From the NCBI RefSeq assembly GCF_900230185.1, contig NZ_OCSR01000002.1, positions 4,278,001 to 4,342,000 of the forward strand: a stretch of DNA of 64,000 nucleotides, written 5' to 3'. This stretch comes from Burkholderia sp. OK233 (GTDB lineage: Bacteria; Pseudomonadota; Gammaproteobacteria; Burkholderiales; Burkholderiaceae). The position numbers and the translations under genes were made by a program. The notes below the pieces were generated by a model, which did no database searches, was not told where the DNA came from, and was given only the letters and a program-made list of their open reading frames with translations. Of this stretch, positions 43,929 to 52,772 are shown one piece after another (positions within the stretch are counted from its first letter, which is position 1; each line of letters opens with the position of its first letter).

Positions 43929-45797
43929 TCACACCGTATGCCGCGAAGCCAAAGCACGCTGCAACGCGCTGCGCAGTTCCTCGTAATGTACTGGCTTTAA
44001 TAACGCTTCAAAAAACGGCTGCAAGCCAGCTTCTCCCGCTTCCCCCGCCGCCCTGCCCGCATTACCTACGCTATCCGCCTCCGGCGCATACGCGCTCACC
44101 ACGATCACTGGAACACCCGACGACGGCCCTGGGCGTGCCGTGAAATCCGCAAGGAACGTATAACCGTCACGATCCGGCATATGCAGATCGAGCAACACCA
44201 CGTCACAGCGACGCGCGTCGAGCCACGCGAGTGCATCGTCGGCATTGGAGACGGCGTGCGCGTCGAAATCCATATGCGCGATCATTTCGCTGAGCGATTC
44301 GCGAATCAGCCGGTTGTCGTCGACGATCAACACGCACGGGCGCGCGCCACCTGGTTCGGCCTGCGCCGCCACGCCGGGCGGCGCGGTTGCCGCGACTGGC
44401 GTGACCGGGATCGTCACAGTAAAAGTCGTGCCCTCGCCCACCGTGCTCGCCACCTCGACGGTGCCGCCGAACAGCCTGACCAGCCCCTGCACGATCGTGA
44501 GCCCCATCCCCGCGCCCTCGAAGCGGCGCGTGCGCGACGCGTCCAGTTGCGTGAACTCCTGGAAGATCAGCGGAATCTGCGCATGCGGCACGCCCGGCCC
44601 CGTATCGCTGACGACGAAAATCAGCACCGCCGGCCGCTGCCTCAGTTGCACGCGCACCGTGCCGGTTTCGGTGTAACGGATCGCGTTGGTGACCAGGTTG
44701 TTGACGATCTGGCGGATGCGATGCGGATCGGAATCGACGAGGCCGCTCATGCCACTCGCCTCGCTTTCCAGCTTGAGGCCGCGCGCGGCGGCCGACATCG
44801 CGTGTTCGTCGACGATCGACGCCAACAGCTCGCACGGCTCGAAATGCTCGTGACGCAGTTCGAGCTTACCGGCGCCGAGGCGCGCGTAGTCGGTCAGGTC
44901 TCTCATCTGTGCTTCCAGATGCCGCCCGGCGGTTTCGAGCCGCTGGATCACCTTGCGGTCAGCCTCGGAATGATAGTTGAAACCCAGCAATTCGATCGAC
45001 GACACGATCGCATGCAACGGCGTGCGCAGTTCGTGGCTGATCATGCCGAGAAACGCGTCCTTTGCGAGACTCGCCTCGCGTGCCGCGCGGCTCGCCTGAT
45101 GCTCCGCGTCGAGCGCCGCGTGCTGCTGATGCATCAGGCGCGTGCGGCGCCGGCCGTTGAGCACCAGCAGCGTGGTCGCGGCCGCGGACAACAAAAGCAG
45201 CAACAGGCCGCCCGCGAACAGCATGCGGCGCTTGTCGATGAAATCGCGGTTCATCGCCTCACGGTCAGCCACGTCGGCGAAACGGCGGCTCAACGCGAGA
45301 TCGTTGACCTCGTTCCAATGCTGACGCAACTCCTCGACGATCTGATTGGCGCGGCTGCGGTCCTTCGGCAACGCATCCACCTCAGGCTGAATCCCATCGA
45401 GCAAATGATCGAGCGACTGGATTTCGTCCTGTTGCCGTTGCAGCAGCGCGAGCTGCGTGGTCAGACTGCGTGTCGAACCGGCCATCACGTGCAGCTTGGA
45501 TTGCAGCAACTGGTAGCGCAGCATGAGCCGCTGATAGTCGTCGTCGACACCTGATTGATACAGCAGCAACTGGTTCTCGAAACGCGCGTAGGCGATCTGC
45601 AATTGCGCGGCGTCCCAATAGAAACCATCGTACTGACCGGTCAGCTGTTCGGTGGCGCGCGGATTGAGCAGGTTCGCGTACAACAGATAGCCGATCGCGC
45701 CTGCCGGCGCCGCAAGCGCGGTCAGCCAGATCAACACATAGAGGACACGACGCCAGGGGCGGCGTGTTATTTGACGATGAGTGCCTTGATCTGCCAT
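43929..45797 (-). CDS. hybrid sensor histidine kinase with C-terminal receiver
   Basis: A 622-residue membrane kinase. TM1 (about 18-40) and TM2 (about 192-213) enclose a helical periplasmic sensor of about 150 residues. The kinase core has phospho-acceptor H255 (SHELRTPLHA), N-box NNLVTNAIRY, and G-boxes SDTGPGVP and GAGMGL. The receiver has D493/D494, phospho-acceptor D537 (LLDLHMPDRDG) and K601. Its gene overlaps the upstream SUOX-fold protein gene by 31 nt, so that exported protein is probably a sensor partner. The convergent BetR/REC protein is a candidate output. Confidence 0.94.
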   Translation of the reverse strand: MADQGTHRQITRRPWRRVLYVLIWLTALAAPAGAIGYLLYANLLNPRATEQLTGQYDGFYWDAAQLQIAYARFENQLLLYQSGVDDDYQRLMLRYQLLQSKLHVMAGSTRSLTTQLALLQRQQDEIQSLDHLLDGIQPEVDALPKDRSRANQIVEELRQHWNEVNDLALSRRFADVADREAMNRDFIDKRRMLFAGGLLLLLLSAAATTLLVLNGRRRTRLMHQQHAALDAEHQASRAAREASLAKDAFLGMISHELRTPLHAIVSSIELLGFNYHSEADRKVIQRLETAGRHLEAQMRDLTDYARLGAGKLELRHEHFEPCELLASIVDEHAMSAAARGLKLESEASGMSGLVDSDPHRIRQIVNNLVTNAIRYTETGTVRVQLRQRPAVLIFVVSDTGPGVPHAQIPLIFQEFTQLDASRTRRFEGAGMGLTIVQGLVRLFGGTVEVASTVGEGTTFTVTIPVTPVAATAPPGVAAQAEPGGARPCVLIVDDNRLIRESLSEMIAHMDFDAHAVSNADDALAWLDARRCDVVLLDLHMPDRDGYTFLADFTARPGPSSGVPVIVVSAYAPEADSVGNAGRAAGEAGEAGLQPFFEALLKPVHYEELRSALQRALASRHTV

Positions 45798-46333
45798 ACG
45801 AATTTAGAATCGCCCGCCGCGCCCATGAGTTCATCGGGAAACGCGTCGCGCGGATAGATAAGAAACAGCGGCCCGAAGTCGCTGATCTTCAGGCGCCGGC
45901 CGTTCATGCTGTACGCAACGACCACGCCGTAGCGATCGCAGTCCGACACCGGAATGGTGTACGTATAGTCGTCGAGCGTATGGATCTCGACTGCGCTGCC
46001 GGATGCGCCGACTGTCTTCAGGATATCCGCGAGCAGCGGTCCTGTGAAGGTGGAACGCGGCGTCCAGGTGGTGGCGGTCGTAATCGAATGCGCTGGCAGC
46101 GCGAGCAGTTGAGCCTCGGTGAAGTGATACAGCTGGTGCGCCGCATCGTTGGTCCTGCTGATCTTGCCCTTCACGTCGAGCGATAACGGCAACGACTCTG
46201 CCTGTGCCCGTGCCTGCATGCTCCACGCGGCGAGAGCGAGGACCAGACCCAGCCCCCACCATGCGCCCCTATACACGCCTTTCCTGCCATCCACCGTTGC
46301 GCTAACCTTGGTCATCTTTTTGGCTTTTTCCAT
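45767..46333 (-). CDS. exported SUOX-fold (oxidoreductase molybdopterin-binding-like) protein
   Basis: A 188-residue protein with a signal peptide ending near ARAQA (residues about 25-45 hydrophobic). The mature part follows the molybdopterin oxidoreductase (sulfite-oxidase) fold pattern: FTGPLLADILKTVGA, then VEIHTLDDYTYTIPVSD and LKISDFGPLFLIYP. The Cys that normally binds molybdenum is not in its usual place before the first block (TWTPRSTF), so the protein probably does not catalyse. It overlaps the hybrid kinase gene by 31 nt, suggesting a periplasmic sensing role. A second ATG at 46315 is possible. Confidence 0.8.
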   Translation of the reverse strand: MEKAKKMTKVSATVDGRKGVYRGAWWGLGLVLALAAWSMQARAQAESLPLSLDVKGKISRTNDAAHQLYHFTEAQLLALPAHSITTATTWTPRSTFTGPLLADILKTVGASGSAVEIHTLDDYTYTIPVSDCDRYGVVVAYSMNGRRLKISDFGPLFLIYPRDAFPDELMGAAGDSKFVWQIKALIVK

Positions 46334-46603
46334 CGTTTGTTATTTTTGCGGGCGGCCCCACGCTGCGCCGGCTCAACCGGCCAGCGAACCCGCAGCGTTC
46401 CTTTTCCGGCCTTAGCGTTGGTCTTTGCGACACGCCCCGTCCGGCGGCGCGCGTCACCCCGACGCGCGATCTCTGAACCGCATGCATAATATCGCCAAAA
46501 TTCTTTGTCTCAAAAACGGGGACCTGCCGCCGCACTGCGCCGCGTGCCGCTCTCCGTCTACGGGACATCTGCCCTACGCGCGCACCGCGACGCCCTGAGA
46601 GTC

Positions 46604-47551
46604 ATGAACAAGCCGGTTTTGCCCCTGACGTACGAACAACTCGATCACTGGATCGAATCGCTGCAACCCGCGTTGCTGGCGGAGCGTTTCACCATGGCGA
46701 TCGGCATTCTGCGCGGCGGCGCACCGCTTGCGCTGATGGTTTCGCATGCGGCCGGCACGCCCGTCGCCTTCCTTCGATACGACCGGCAGTCACGCACGGT
46801 CGCCTGGGATTCGACGCTGCCGATCCCGCCCGCTGGCTCGAAAGTGCTGTTGTGCGAAGACATCGCAGGGCGGGGCTTCACGCTGACTGATTGCATCGAC
46901 TTCCTTCAGCAGCATGGCCTCGACGTCAGGACGCTGACCGCTGCCGTCGACGACCTGAGCCGCACGCAACCCGACTACGCGATCGATGCCCGCGGCTACT
47001 TCGCGCTGTTTCCGTGGGAGCGTCAGGCCTACACCGAGCGTTATCGCGAGGATTGGGAGCGCGTGCAAGCGGGGGCCGCGCCCGCCATGGCCGACGATCA
47101 CGAATACGCCACCTACGCGATCGACCTCGACGGCATTCTGCTACCCGACGTGCCGCTCGCGCGCTACGACGAGGATCTGGCCGCGGCGCTCGCCGAACGC
47201 GACGCGCTGCTGCCGTTCGAGGTGCTGCCGGGCATCGATCTGCAACGCGTGCGTACGATCATCACCGGCCGGCCGGAACCGGATCGCGCGCGCACCGAAG
47301 CGTGGCTCGCGCGGCACGGCTTCGGTCATATGCAACTGGTGATGCGCACGCCCGGAACGCACGACGAAAGTGCCGCCGGCGCCGCCGCTCACAAGGCCGC
47401 GGCGGCGTTGCGCGGCGGTGTCACGCATTTTGTCGAGAGCGATCCGGTGCAGGCGCTACTGATCGCGCAGCAAGCGCCGTTACTGCGCGTGATCTGGTGG
47501 GACGCGCTTACGCAAACGGGGCTGCTGGTGGGCGCGCGCGCGTGGACGTGA
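46604..47551 (+). CDS. phosphoribosyltransferase-HAD hydrolase fusion protein
   Basis: A 315-residue two-domain protein. Residues 1-150 form a type I phosphoribosyltransferase with the PRPP-binding loop CEDIAGRGFTLTD (84-96). Residues about 168-315 form a HAD-like hydrolase with the nucleophile motif DLDG (D174, D176), TGR (T221-R223), K264 and the final acidic motif at D280. All four HAD motifs look intact. Such a protein could make or salvage a nucleotide and then dephosphorylate it; the substrate is unknown. The start at 46604 (MNKPVLPLTYEQLD) is chosen over an upstream in-frame start. It converges with the NERD-helicase gene 7 bp away. Confidence 0.82.
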   Translation: MNKPVLPLTYEQLDHWIESLQPALLAERFTMAIGILRGGAPLALMVSHAAGTPVAFLRYDRQSRTVAWDSTLPIPPAGSKVLLCEDIAGRGFTLTDCIDFLQQHGLDVRTLTAAVDDLSRTQPDYAIDARGYFALFPWERQAYTERYREDWERVQAGAAPAMADDHEYATYAIDLDGILLPDVPLARYDEDLAAALAERDALLPFEVLPGIDLQRVRTIITGRPEPDRARTEAWLARHGFGHMQLVMRTPGTHDESAAGAAAHKAAAALRGGVTHFVESDPVQALLIAQQAPLLRVIWWDALTQTGLLVGARAWT

Positions 47552-47558
47552 GCGGCGG

Positions 47559-49262
47559 CTAGGCCTCTTTCGCCTCTCTGAGCTCTTTGGTTTCTCTGAT
47601 CTCTTTACCATCACGCAGATGCAAATGCGCTGCGGCCCGCTGCGAGACGACGATGATCAGCTTCATCGTCGCACGCGTGGCGCCGACGAACAGCTTGCGT
47701 GCACTACGCTCGTCGAATAGTTCGAAGTCGACTTCCGTGAGAATCACGCACGGCGCCGCCTGTCCCTTGAAGCGGTAGATCGATTCGAACAGCACGTCCC
47801 CTTCGCGATACTCCGGGTTGCCGAACAGATCGTACTTACCCGTGAAACTGCGCAACCGATGCGGTCCGAGATGATCCTGCGCAGTCATCGCCGAGCCTTC
47901 GCGGCCGCGAAACGAGAGCACGGCAATATCCTGTTTGCGAAAGCCGAGCGACAGGGCCTGCGTGATCGCCCGCTTGGTCGCCTCGATGCTGCCTTCGGCG
48001 GCATTCGCTTCGTCGTAGACGGAGAGCGAAATATCGGAGCCGTCAAACGGACTGCCCGAAGCCAGACCCGCCGCGACCGGCACCGAAGCGCCGACCACGT
48101 CGCGCACATAATCGAGAATGTCGCGCGGACTGCGATAGTTGGTGGTCTCTTTCAGCGTGGTCCAGCCGGGTAGCTCGACCGGCTCGCGCATATACAAATT
48201 CTGCAGCGGATCTTCGAGCCACCACCACGCGGCGCCCGGCCGCAACAGGCGCTCGAGGGCAGCCACCCACGGCTGCTGGAAATCCTGTCCTTCGTCGACG
48301 ATCAGCACGTCGAATTGCCAGCGCGCGTCGATCGGCGTTTCAGCGAAAGTCGTTTCAAGCTGTGCGAATACATCGCCAGACTGGAAATCCGGCTCGCGGC
48401 CCGCGTCGCGCGCGATCCAGTCGCATAGCTGGTGATAGTTCGCCACCTTCGCCTCAGGCGGCGCGACCCGCGCAATGTGATCCGCGAGCGGCCGGTTGAA
48501 ACACACATACAAAGGCCGCTGGCCAGGCGCCGCCGCGTCCTTCATCACCTGCACCGCCAGTTGCGTCTTGCCGGAGCCGGCCGTGCCGATTACGCGCAGC
48601 CGGAACGGCGAAAATTCAAGCCGCCGCGCCCAGTTCGCGAGGCCCCCGGCCAGACGCGTGACAAGCGTGCCGGCCTGGCCGACCAGCGCGCTGGCGTCGG
48701 GCGTAAGCGAGAGTTCGTCGGCGAGAAAGTGATGGATTTTCGGTGCGCAGGCCAGCCGCGCTTCGTCCGCCGGCAAGGCTTCGCGAATGATCGCCGCAAG
48801 CCGGTCCTTACGCGTCGCGTCGACGATCCGTGCGGGATTCACGCCGGCAATCGCCGCGTCCTTGACGATGTGGTCCGGGCAATACAGCAGTTCTTCGATG
48901 AAATACGTACCCGCGCCGAACGCCGCGGTGAAGCGCCGGTGCAGCGTTTCGACGGTATGCGCGAGCGCGATCGCCACATTGCGTTCCGTCTGAAGGTAGA
49001 CCTTGACGAGCCCTTTGGGCGTTTCGCGCAGGAAACCGGTTTTCTGTTCGACGATCATCACGCGCCCGGCCGGGCTGACGATCACGAAGTCGGCCTCGCC
49101 GAACACCGAAAAGTTCTGGTTCAGACGGGTCCAGTGCACGCCGTGGTAGACGGTATAGCCATCGGGAAGCGCTTCTTCCAGCAACGCGAGGGTTTCGCGT
49201 TCGCGCGCCGCCGCGCCGGTGGCGGCAAGGCTCTTCCAGTCGTCGGGGACAATGCGGGCCAT
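47559..49262 (-). CDS. NERD domain plus SF1 helicase protein
   Basis: A 567-residue protein. The N-terminal NERD nuclease-related domain has EADFVIVSPAGRVMIVEQK, giving a restriction-fold D58...E72-x-K74 centre. The SF1 helicase part follows with Walker A GTAGSGKT (226-233), Walker B LIVDEGQDF and the C-terminal motifs VATRGATR-like FVGATRATMKL. It probably acts on DNA; some NERD-helicases sit in defence islands, but this one has no defence neighbours. The last 15 residues form a charged repeat (KEIRET, KELREA, KEA) coded by an 18-nt tandem repeat. Confidence 0.88.
   Translation of the reverse strand: MARIVPDDWKSLAATGAAARERETLALLEEALPDGYTVYHGVHWTRLNQNFSVFGEADFVIVSPAGRVMIVEQKTGFLRETPKGLVKVYLQTERNVAIALAHTVETLHRRFTAAFGAGTYFIEELLYCPDHIVKDAAIAGVNPARIVDATRKDRLAAIIREALPADEARLACAPKIHHFLADELSLTPDASALVGQAGTLVTRLAGGLANWARRLEFSPFRLRVIGTAGSGKTQLAVQVMKDAAAPGQRPLYVCFNRPLADHIARVAPPEAKVANYHQLCDWIARDAGREPDFQSGDVFAQLETTFAETPIDARWQFDVLIVDEGQDFQQPWVAALERLLRPGAAWWWLEDPLQNLYMREPVELPGWTTLKETTNYRSPRDILDYVRDVVGASVPVAAGLASGSPFDGSDISLSVYDEANAAEGSIEATKRAITQALSLGFRKQDIAVLSFRGREGSAMTAQDHLGPHRLRSFTGKYDLFGNPEYREGDVLFESIYRFKGQAAPCVILTEVDFELFDERSARKLFVGATRATMKLIIVVSQRAAAHLHLRDGKEIRETKELREAKEA
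47562..47606 (-). repeat. 18-nt tandem repeat at the 3' end of the NERD-helicase gene
   Basis: Two and a half units (47589-47606, 47571-47588, and nine bases at 47562-47570) read AAAGAG plus variable bases on the coding strand and encode KE-[IL]-RE-[TA]. The length of 18 keeps the frame when copies are gained or lost. Confidence 0.75.
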
Positions 49263-49495
49263 GCGGTGCCTCGTCGTGTTCGGGTGCGCTCATTGTACGC
49301 AACGCCTGCGCGTTGCCGGCATGGCACATCGGACGATACCCGGACCTCTATGGGTAAGGTGCTTCAGGCAAAACTTCACGGGCGGATTGCAGGCTGGCGG
49401 CGCGCAAACCTATGCGCATCGTGTATCGTTACTGGCTGAACGCCGTGCGTCGCGCGCGGCTTGCCAACTGTCAATATAACGAAAGGATTTACCGG

Positions 49496-50122
49496 ATGAT
49501 CACGATCTGGGGACGCGCCAACTCGGTCAACGTACAGAAAGTCTTGTGGTGTTGTGACGAACTGGTGCTGCCGTACGAACGCATCGACGCGGGCCTGCAA
49601 TTCGGCCGTAACAGCGAGCCCGACTACCTGGCGATGAACCCGACAGGCAAAATTCCGACGCTGGTCGACGGCGACTTCGTGTTGTGGGAATCGAATTCGA
49701 TCCTGCGCTATCTGGTGCTGCAATACGGCGAATCGAGCCTCCTGTACCCGTCCGAACCGAAACTGCGCTCCAGCATCGACCGCTGGCTCGACTGGTCGCT
49801 CACCACGTTACAACCCGCGGAAAAGCCCGTGTTCTGGGCCCTCGTGCGCACGCCCGCCACCGAACGCGACGCCAACAGGCTCGCCGCCGACTTCAGCGCG
49901 GTCACGTTGCTGTGGCGCCTGCTGGACAACCATCTGCAAGGCCGTTTCTTCCTCGAAGGCGAAAAATTCACGCTCGCCGATATTGTGATCGGCGCGTACG
50001 CGAAACGCTGGTTCGGGCTGGACGGCGTCGAACGCCCGCCGTTGCCGAATCTGGAGCGTTGGTATTCGCGGATTGCGACACGCCCGGGTTTCAAGAAATA
50101 CGTCGATTTCCCGCTGACTTGA
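49496..50122 (+). CDS. glutathione S-transferase family protein
   Basis: A 208-residue GST. The thioredoxin-like N-terminal domain (ITIWGRANSVNVQKVLWCCDEL) has the likely catalytic Ser/Asn near residues 8-10, the conserved PTGKIPTLVDGD cis-Pro loop and ESNSILRYL. The helical C-terminal domain has LADIVIGAYAKRWF. The substrate is unknown. The frame is open upstream to 49412, but the ATG at 49496 follows an AAAGG ribosome-binding site and begins exactly at the first beta strand. Confidence 0.93.
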   Translation: MITIWGRANSVNVQKVLWCCDELVLPYERIDAGLQFGRNSEPDYLAMNPTGKIPTLVDGDFVLWESNSILRYLVLQYGESSLLYPSEPKLRSSIDRWLDWSLTTLQPAEKPVFWALVRTPATERDANRLAADFSAVTLLWRLLDNHLQGRFFLEGEKFTLADIVIGAYAKRWFGLDGVERPPLPNLERWYSRIATRPGFKKYVDFPLT

Positions 50123-50156
50123 ACTATCCGGCAGCGCGTGGGCGGCCTCATGCCCC

Positions 50157-50177
50157 GTCGCGGCGTCCAGCCGCGAC
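50157..50177. terminator. hairpin between gst and the Fur-family gene
   Basis: A perfect 8-base stem (GTCGCGGC and GCCGCGAC) around a 5-base loop lies 35 bp after the gst stop. There is no T-run, so termination would be weak or need a factor. Confidence 0.4.
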
Positions 50178-50221
50178 CGGCAGGTGCGCCGCACACCAGC
50201 ACAGCGAAGCACGATGGCCTT

Positions 50222-50227
50222 TATAAT
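50222..50227 (+). promoter_or_regulatory. TATAAT -10 box seven bases before the Fur-family ATG
   Basis: A perfect consensus -10 hexamer ends 6 bases before the ATG at 50234. Transcription would then begin at or within a base or two of the start codon, giving a leaderless message. No good -35 box is visible. Confidence 0.5.
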
Positions 50228-50233
50228 CCACGC

Positions 50234-50812
50234 ATGAAGACCGCCAAGCCCGCCGCGACCGCCGACAAAACCACGCCTGCTGCCTCCGCTCATCATCATG
50301 AGCCGGGGCACATGCACAGTGGGCACGGGGAATCGCAGGAAGCCGCATTGACTCTCGCGGAAGAATATTGCCGCGAACGCGGCGAAAAACTCACGCCGAT
50401 CCGCCGCAAAGTGCTCGAATTGCTGTTGAATTCCGGGCGCGCCACCAAAGCTTATTCGCTGCTCGACGACATGCGCCAGATCCATCCCGGCTCGGCGCCG
50501 CCTACGGTTTACCGGGCACTGGATTTTCTGCTCTCGGCAGGGCTCGTGCACCGGATCGAATCGATCAACGCGTTTACCGTCTGCCATGACCTGACGCAAT
50601 GCCAGCACGGCATTCTGGTGGTTTGCCAGCAATGCGGCAACGTCACCGAATTGCATCAGCCGAAGCTCCGCCAGGCGCTCGTCACGCAAATCGAAGACGC
50701 GGGTTACCGCCTTGCGAGCGATGAAATCGAATTGAAGGGATTGTGTTCCGCCTGTCAGGCAGCGGAAGCGGCCAGCGCCAGCGTTGCTGCACCGGTCGCC
50801 GCCGCCAAATAA
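50234..50812 (+). CDS. Fur family metal-responsive repressor (Zur-like)
   Basis: A 192-residue regulator. The N-terminal 35 residues are disordered and His-rich (H20-H22, H26, H28, H31), absent from ordinary Fur. The winged helix has LTPIRRKVLELLLNSGRATKAYSLLDDM and PPTVYRALDFLLSAGLVHRIES, and the dimerisation domain has two CxxC pairs (C131/C134 and C171/C174) that hold structural zinc. The overall look is closer to Zur than to Fur. No znu transport genes are next to it. The frame runs upstream to 50138; the ATG at 50234 is preferred by the promoter position. Confidence 0.9.
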   Translation: MKTAKPAATADKTTPAASAHHHEPGHMHSGHGESQEAALTLAEEYCRERGEKLTPIRRKVLELLLNSGRATKAYSLLDDMRQIHPGSAPPTVYRALDFLLSAGLVHRIESINAFTVCHDLTQCQHGILVVCQQCGNVTELHQPKLRQALVTQIEDAGYRLASDEIELKGLCSACQAAEAASASVAAPVAAAK

Positions 50813-50925
50813 CGGCGGTGCCGGCAATCAGGTTTGCAATCTGATTGCAGATCGTTTCGCCAGACGAAAGCTTGCCGTCGAAGATGCGGCGACAAGAAAC
50901 CGCCCTCCGGCCGCGAGGCCGCTCC

Positions 50926-51438
50926 TCAGCCTGCCGCGCGAGCGTCGATCGCGTCGTGCAACAGCGTCACGAGCTCTTCCGGCAATGCCGGCTTGGTCAT
51001 GAAATGCTGGAAGCCTTCGCCGATGCTGCGTAAGCGGTAAGCGTCGTCGGTATGGCCCGTGAGCGCCACGGCCACCGAAGGCGCGTGGTCACCACGAATC
51101 TCGTGATCGCGCAGCCTCTGGATCAGATAAAAGCCGTCCATGGCCGGCAATTCGAGGTCGCACACCACGGCGTCAGGCAACAGCCGCAGCGCCGCTTCGA
51201 CGCCCTCTTCCGCATCCGCCACGGCGACGACATGCGCCCCTTCCGCCTCGAGTAACAAGGCCAGTGATTCCCGGCTATCCGGGTCGTCTTCGACGAGCAC
51301 GATCGTGGCCTGATCGAGTCTCAATGCTCCGTTCATGTTCTGCGGTTGCTCTAAAAAACCGGTTAGGCCATCAGACTCGGCCAACGTGTCGCCCTGCTGT
51401 TTGCCGCCGATTTGCGCGGCTGCGGTATGGCTGTTCAT
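50926..51438 (-). CDS. single-domain response regulator (receiver only)
   Basis: A 170-residue protein with an N-terminal extension of about 43 residues before a complete receiver domain: TIVLVEDDPDSRESLALLLE, phospho-acceptor Asp in VVCDLELPAMDGF and Lys in FMTKPALPEEL. It has no output domain, so it may act as a phosphorelay intermediate or bind a protein target. No kinase gene is adjacent. An internal ATG near residue 35 (MNGALRLDQ) could be the real start. Confidence 0.88.
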   Translation of the reverse strand: MNSHTAAAQIGGKQQGDTLAESDGLTGFLEQPQNMNGALRLDQATIVLVEDDPDSRESLALLLEAEGAHVVAVADAEEGVEAALRLLPDAVVCDLELPAMDGFYLIQRLRDHEIRGDHAPSVAVALTGHTDDAYRLRSIGEGFQHFMTKPALPEELVTLLHDAIDARAAG

Positions 51439-51896
51439 GGTTCCGACTCGATTTCATGCGTCGAGTTGCATGCAGGCCCGCGATTGTAAAACATGGCCTG
51501 GGCGCAACGCGTGCGCACAGTAACGCGCCAAAATTGCACGCCGATGAAAAACCGGCCCTCGGCTCCATAGCCCTGGCTGACCGATGCCGACACCCGATTC
51601 GCCGTGGCGGCTGGTGCAAACCCATGTCCATCGCCTTGCCCGCCCCAGCGTCTGCTCCGACATTCATGTTCAATTGCGACGCCGGCGCTGTTATGTCTCG
51701 CGCGCGGCGTTCATATTCACTCCTCAGGTAGCACGTTGCGTGCCTCGCCGGCTTCGCCAGATTGACCGGATTCGTCGTTCCGTCAGCATGGTTGGCGAGC
51801 CTGCCGCACGATCCGCGGCGGCGCCATGATCGTGTGCGCGACATCGCAGCGGCAGCGTTCAGCCGCCGCGATGCGGCATTTCAATTCCTGAATGAG
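51439..51896. other. 458-bp region without a supported gene
   Basis: Open frames exist on both strands but their translations are Arg/Ala-rich and resemble no protein I recognise, and none has a good ribosome-binding site. It probably contains the promoter of the leftward receiver gene and the 3' flank of the leftward tetR gene. No repeat or hairpin stands out. Confidence 0.45.
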
Positions 51897-52697
51897 TCAG
51901 GTGGTGTGTGAGTCCGCTTTGCCGGGACCGACGCCCTGCACCAGCAAGGCCACCGCATGCCGGGCGATCTCCACGCTGCCGATATTGCGCCGCGCGGGAT
52001 CGTTACGCCAAAGCTTCGAGGTGGCCAGCGGCAGAATCGTCATACCGAGCAGTGTGACGAATACGAGCGAGGGCTCCAGTCCGGCATTCAGGCGCCCTTC
52101 CTTTTGCCAGCGCGCGATGGCTAACAGCGACGCCTTCTGATTCGCGTCGCCGAACCGTTCATGCATGCGCTGTCGCAGCAGGCCGCCGTCGCTGATCACT
52201 TCGCGCACCCACAGCGACGGAAACCACGGGTGGTCGCTCGCCGTCTTCACCAGACGCTGCGCGAGTTGCGTGATGGCCGCCACCGGGTCGTCGGGATTTT
52301 CCTGAAACGGCACGCCGAGCCCCGCGCGCAGCGGCGCGAAACGCTCATCGATCAGCACGTCGAGCAGTTGATCGCGCGTCTTGAAGTAGTAATGCATCAT
52401 CGCCGGCGTAAAACCCGCTTCGCGGGCAATCTCCCCGAGCGTGGTGTCGACGATGCCCTGCCGCGCGAACAGGGCGAGCGCGGCGTCCAACAGGCGGCTG
52501 CGCTGCTCCGGGCCGCGCGCCGAGCCCGAAGGCCTGCCCGGTCGCCGCGTGGGCGCGGGCGGCGGTGCGGCAATTGAAGCGTTCGCAGAATCGCCCACGG
52601 CGGCTGACGCCGGCTTCGAAAGCTTTCGCACCTTCACGGCGGCCGTGCTGCGCGGCGGGCGTTTCACTTCCCGGTCATCTGACGTAATCCTTGCCAT
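51897..52697 (-). CDS. TetR family transcriptional repressor
   Basis: A 266-residue TetR regulator with an unusually long, basic and Ala/Pro-rich N-terminal extension of about 65 residues before the helix-turn-helix (RLLDAALALFARQGIVDTTLGEIAREAGFTPAMMHYYF). The ligand domain is of normal size. It is divergent from an MFS drug exporter and most likely represses it. The frame is open far upstream through the exporter start; the ATG at 52697 is the only reasonable start that leaves an intergenic region. A downstream start would remove part of the extension. Confidence 0.9.
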   Translation of the reverse strand: MARITSDDREVKRPPRSTAAVKVRKLSKPASAAVGDSANASIAAPPPAPTRRPGRPSGSARGPEQRSRLLDAALALFARQGIVDTTLGEIAREAGFTPAMMHYYFKTRDQLLDVLIDERFAPLRAGLGVPFQENPDDPVAAITQLAQRLVKTASDHPWFPSLWVREVISDGGLLRQRMHERFGDANQKASLLAIARWQKEGRLNAGLEPSLVFVTLLGMTILPLATSKLWRNDPARRNIGSVEIARHAVALLVQGVGPGKADSHTT

Positions 52698-52730
52698 TGC
52701 ATTCAATTTGACGAGTGACGCGATGTCGCA

Positions 52731-52758
52731 TATATTAATCTCCGAATTAATTAATTTC
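52731..52758. promoter_or_regulatory. AT-rich operator/promoter region between tetR and the exporter
   Basis: A sharply AT-rich patch in GC-rich DNA carries ATTAAT repeated on both sides of a CTCCG core, forming an imperfect palindrome (TTAAT and ATTAA arms). It lies 15 bp before the exporter ATG and about 34 bp from the tetR ATG, as expected for a TetR operator overlapping both promoters. Confidence 0.5.
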
Positions 52759-52772
52759 AACACCGTGGCGCC

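Noticed and set aside
44181..45554. Open frame of 457 codons on the plus strand
   Set aside because: Antisense to the hybrid kinase; Gln/Arg/His-rich with no domain.
47559..49262. Phage-defence island around the NERD-helicase
   Set aside because: Neighbours are a PRTase-HAD fusion and a glutathione transferase; no methylase, restriction, retron or other defence gene and no sign of integration.
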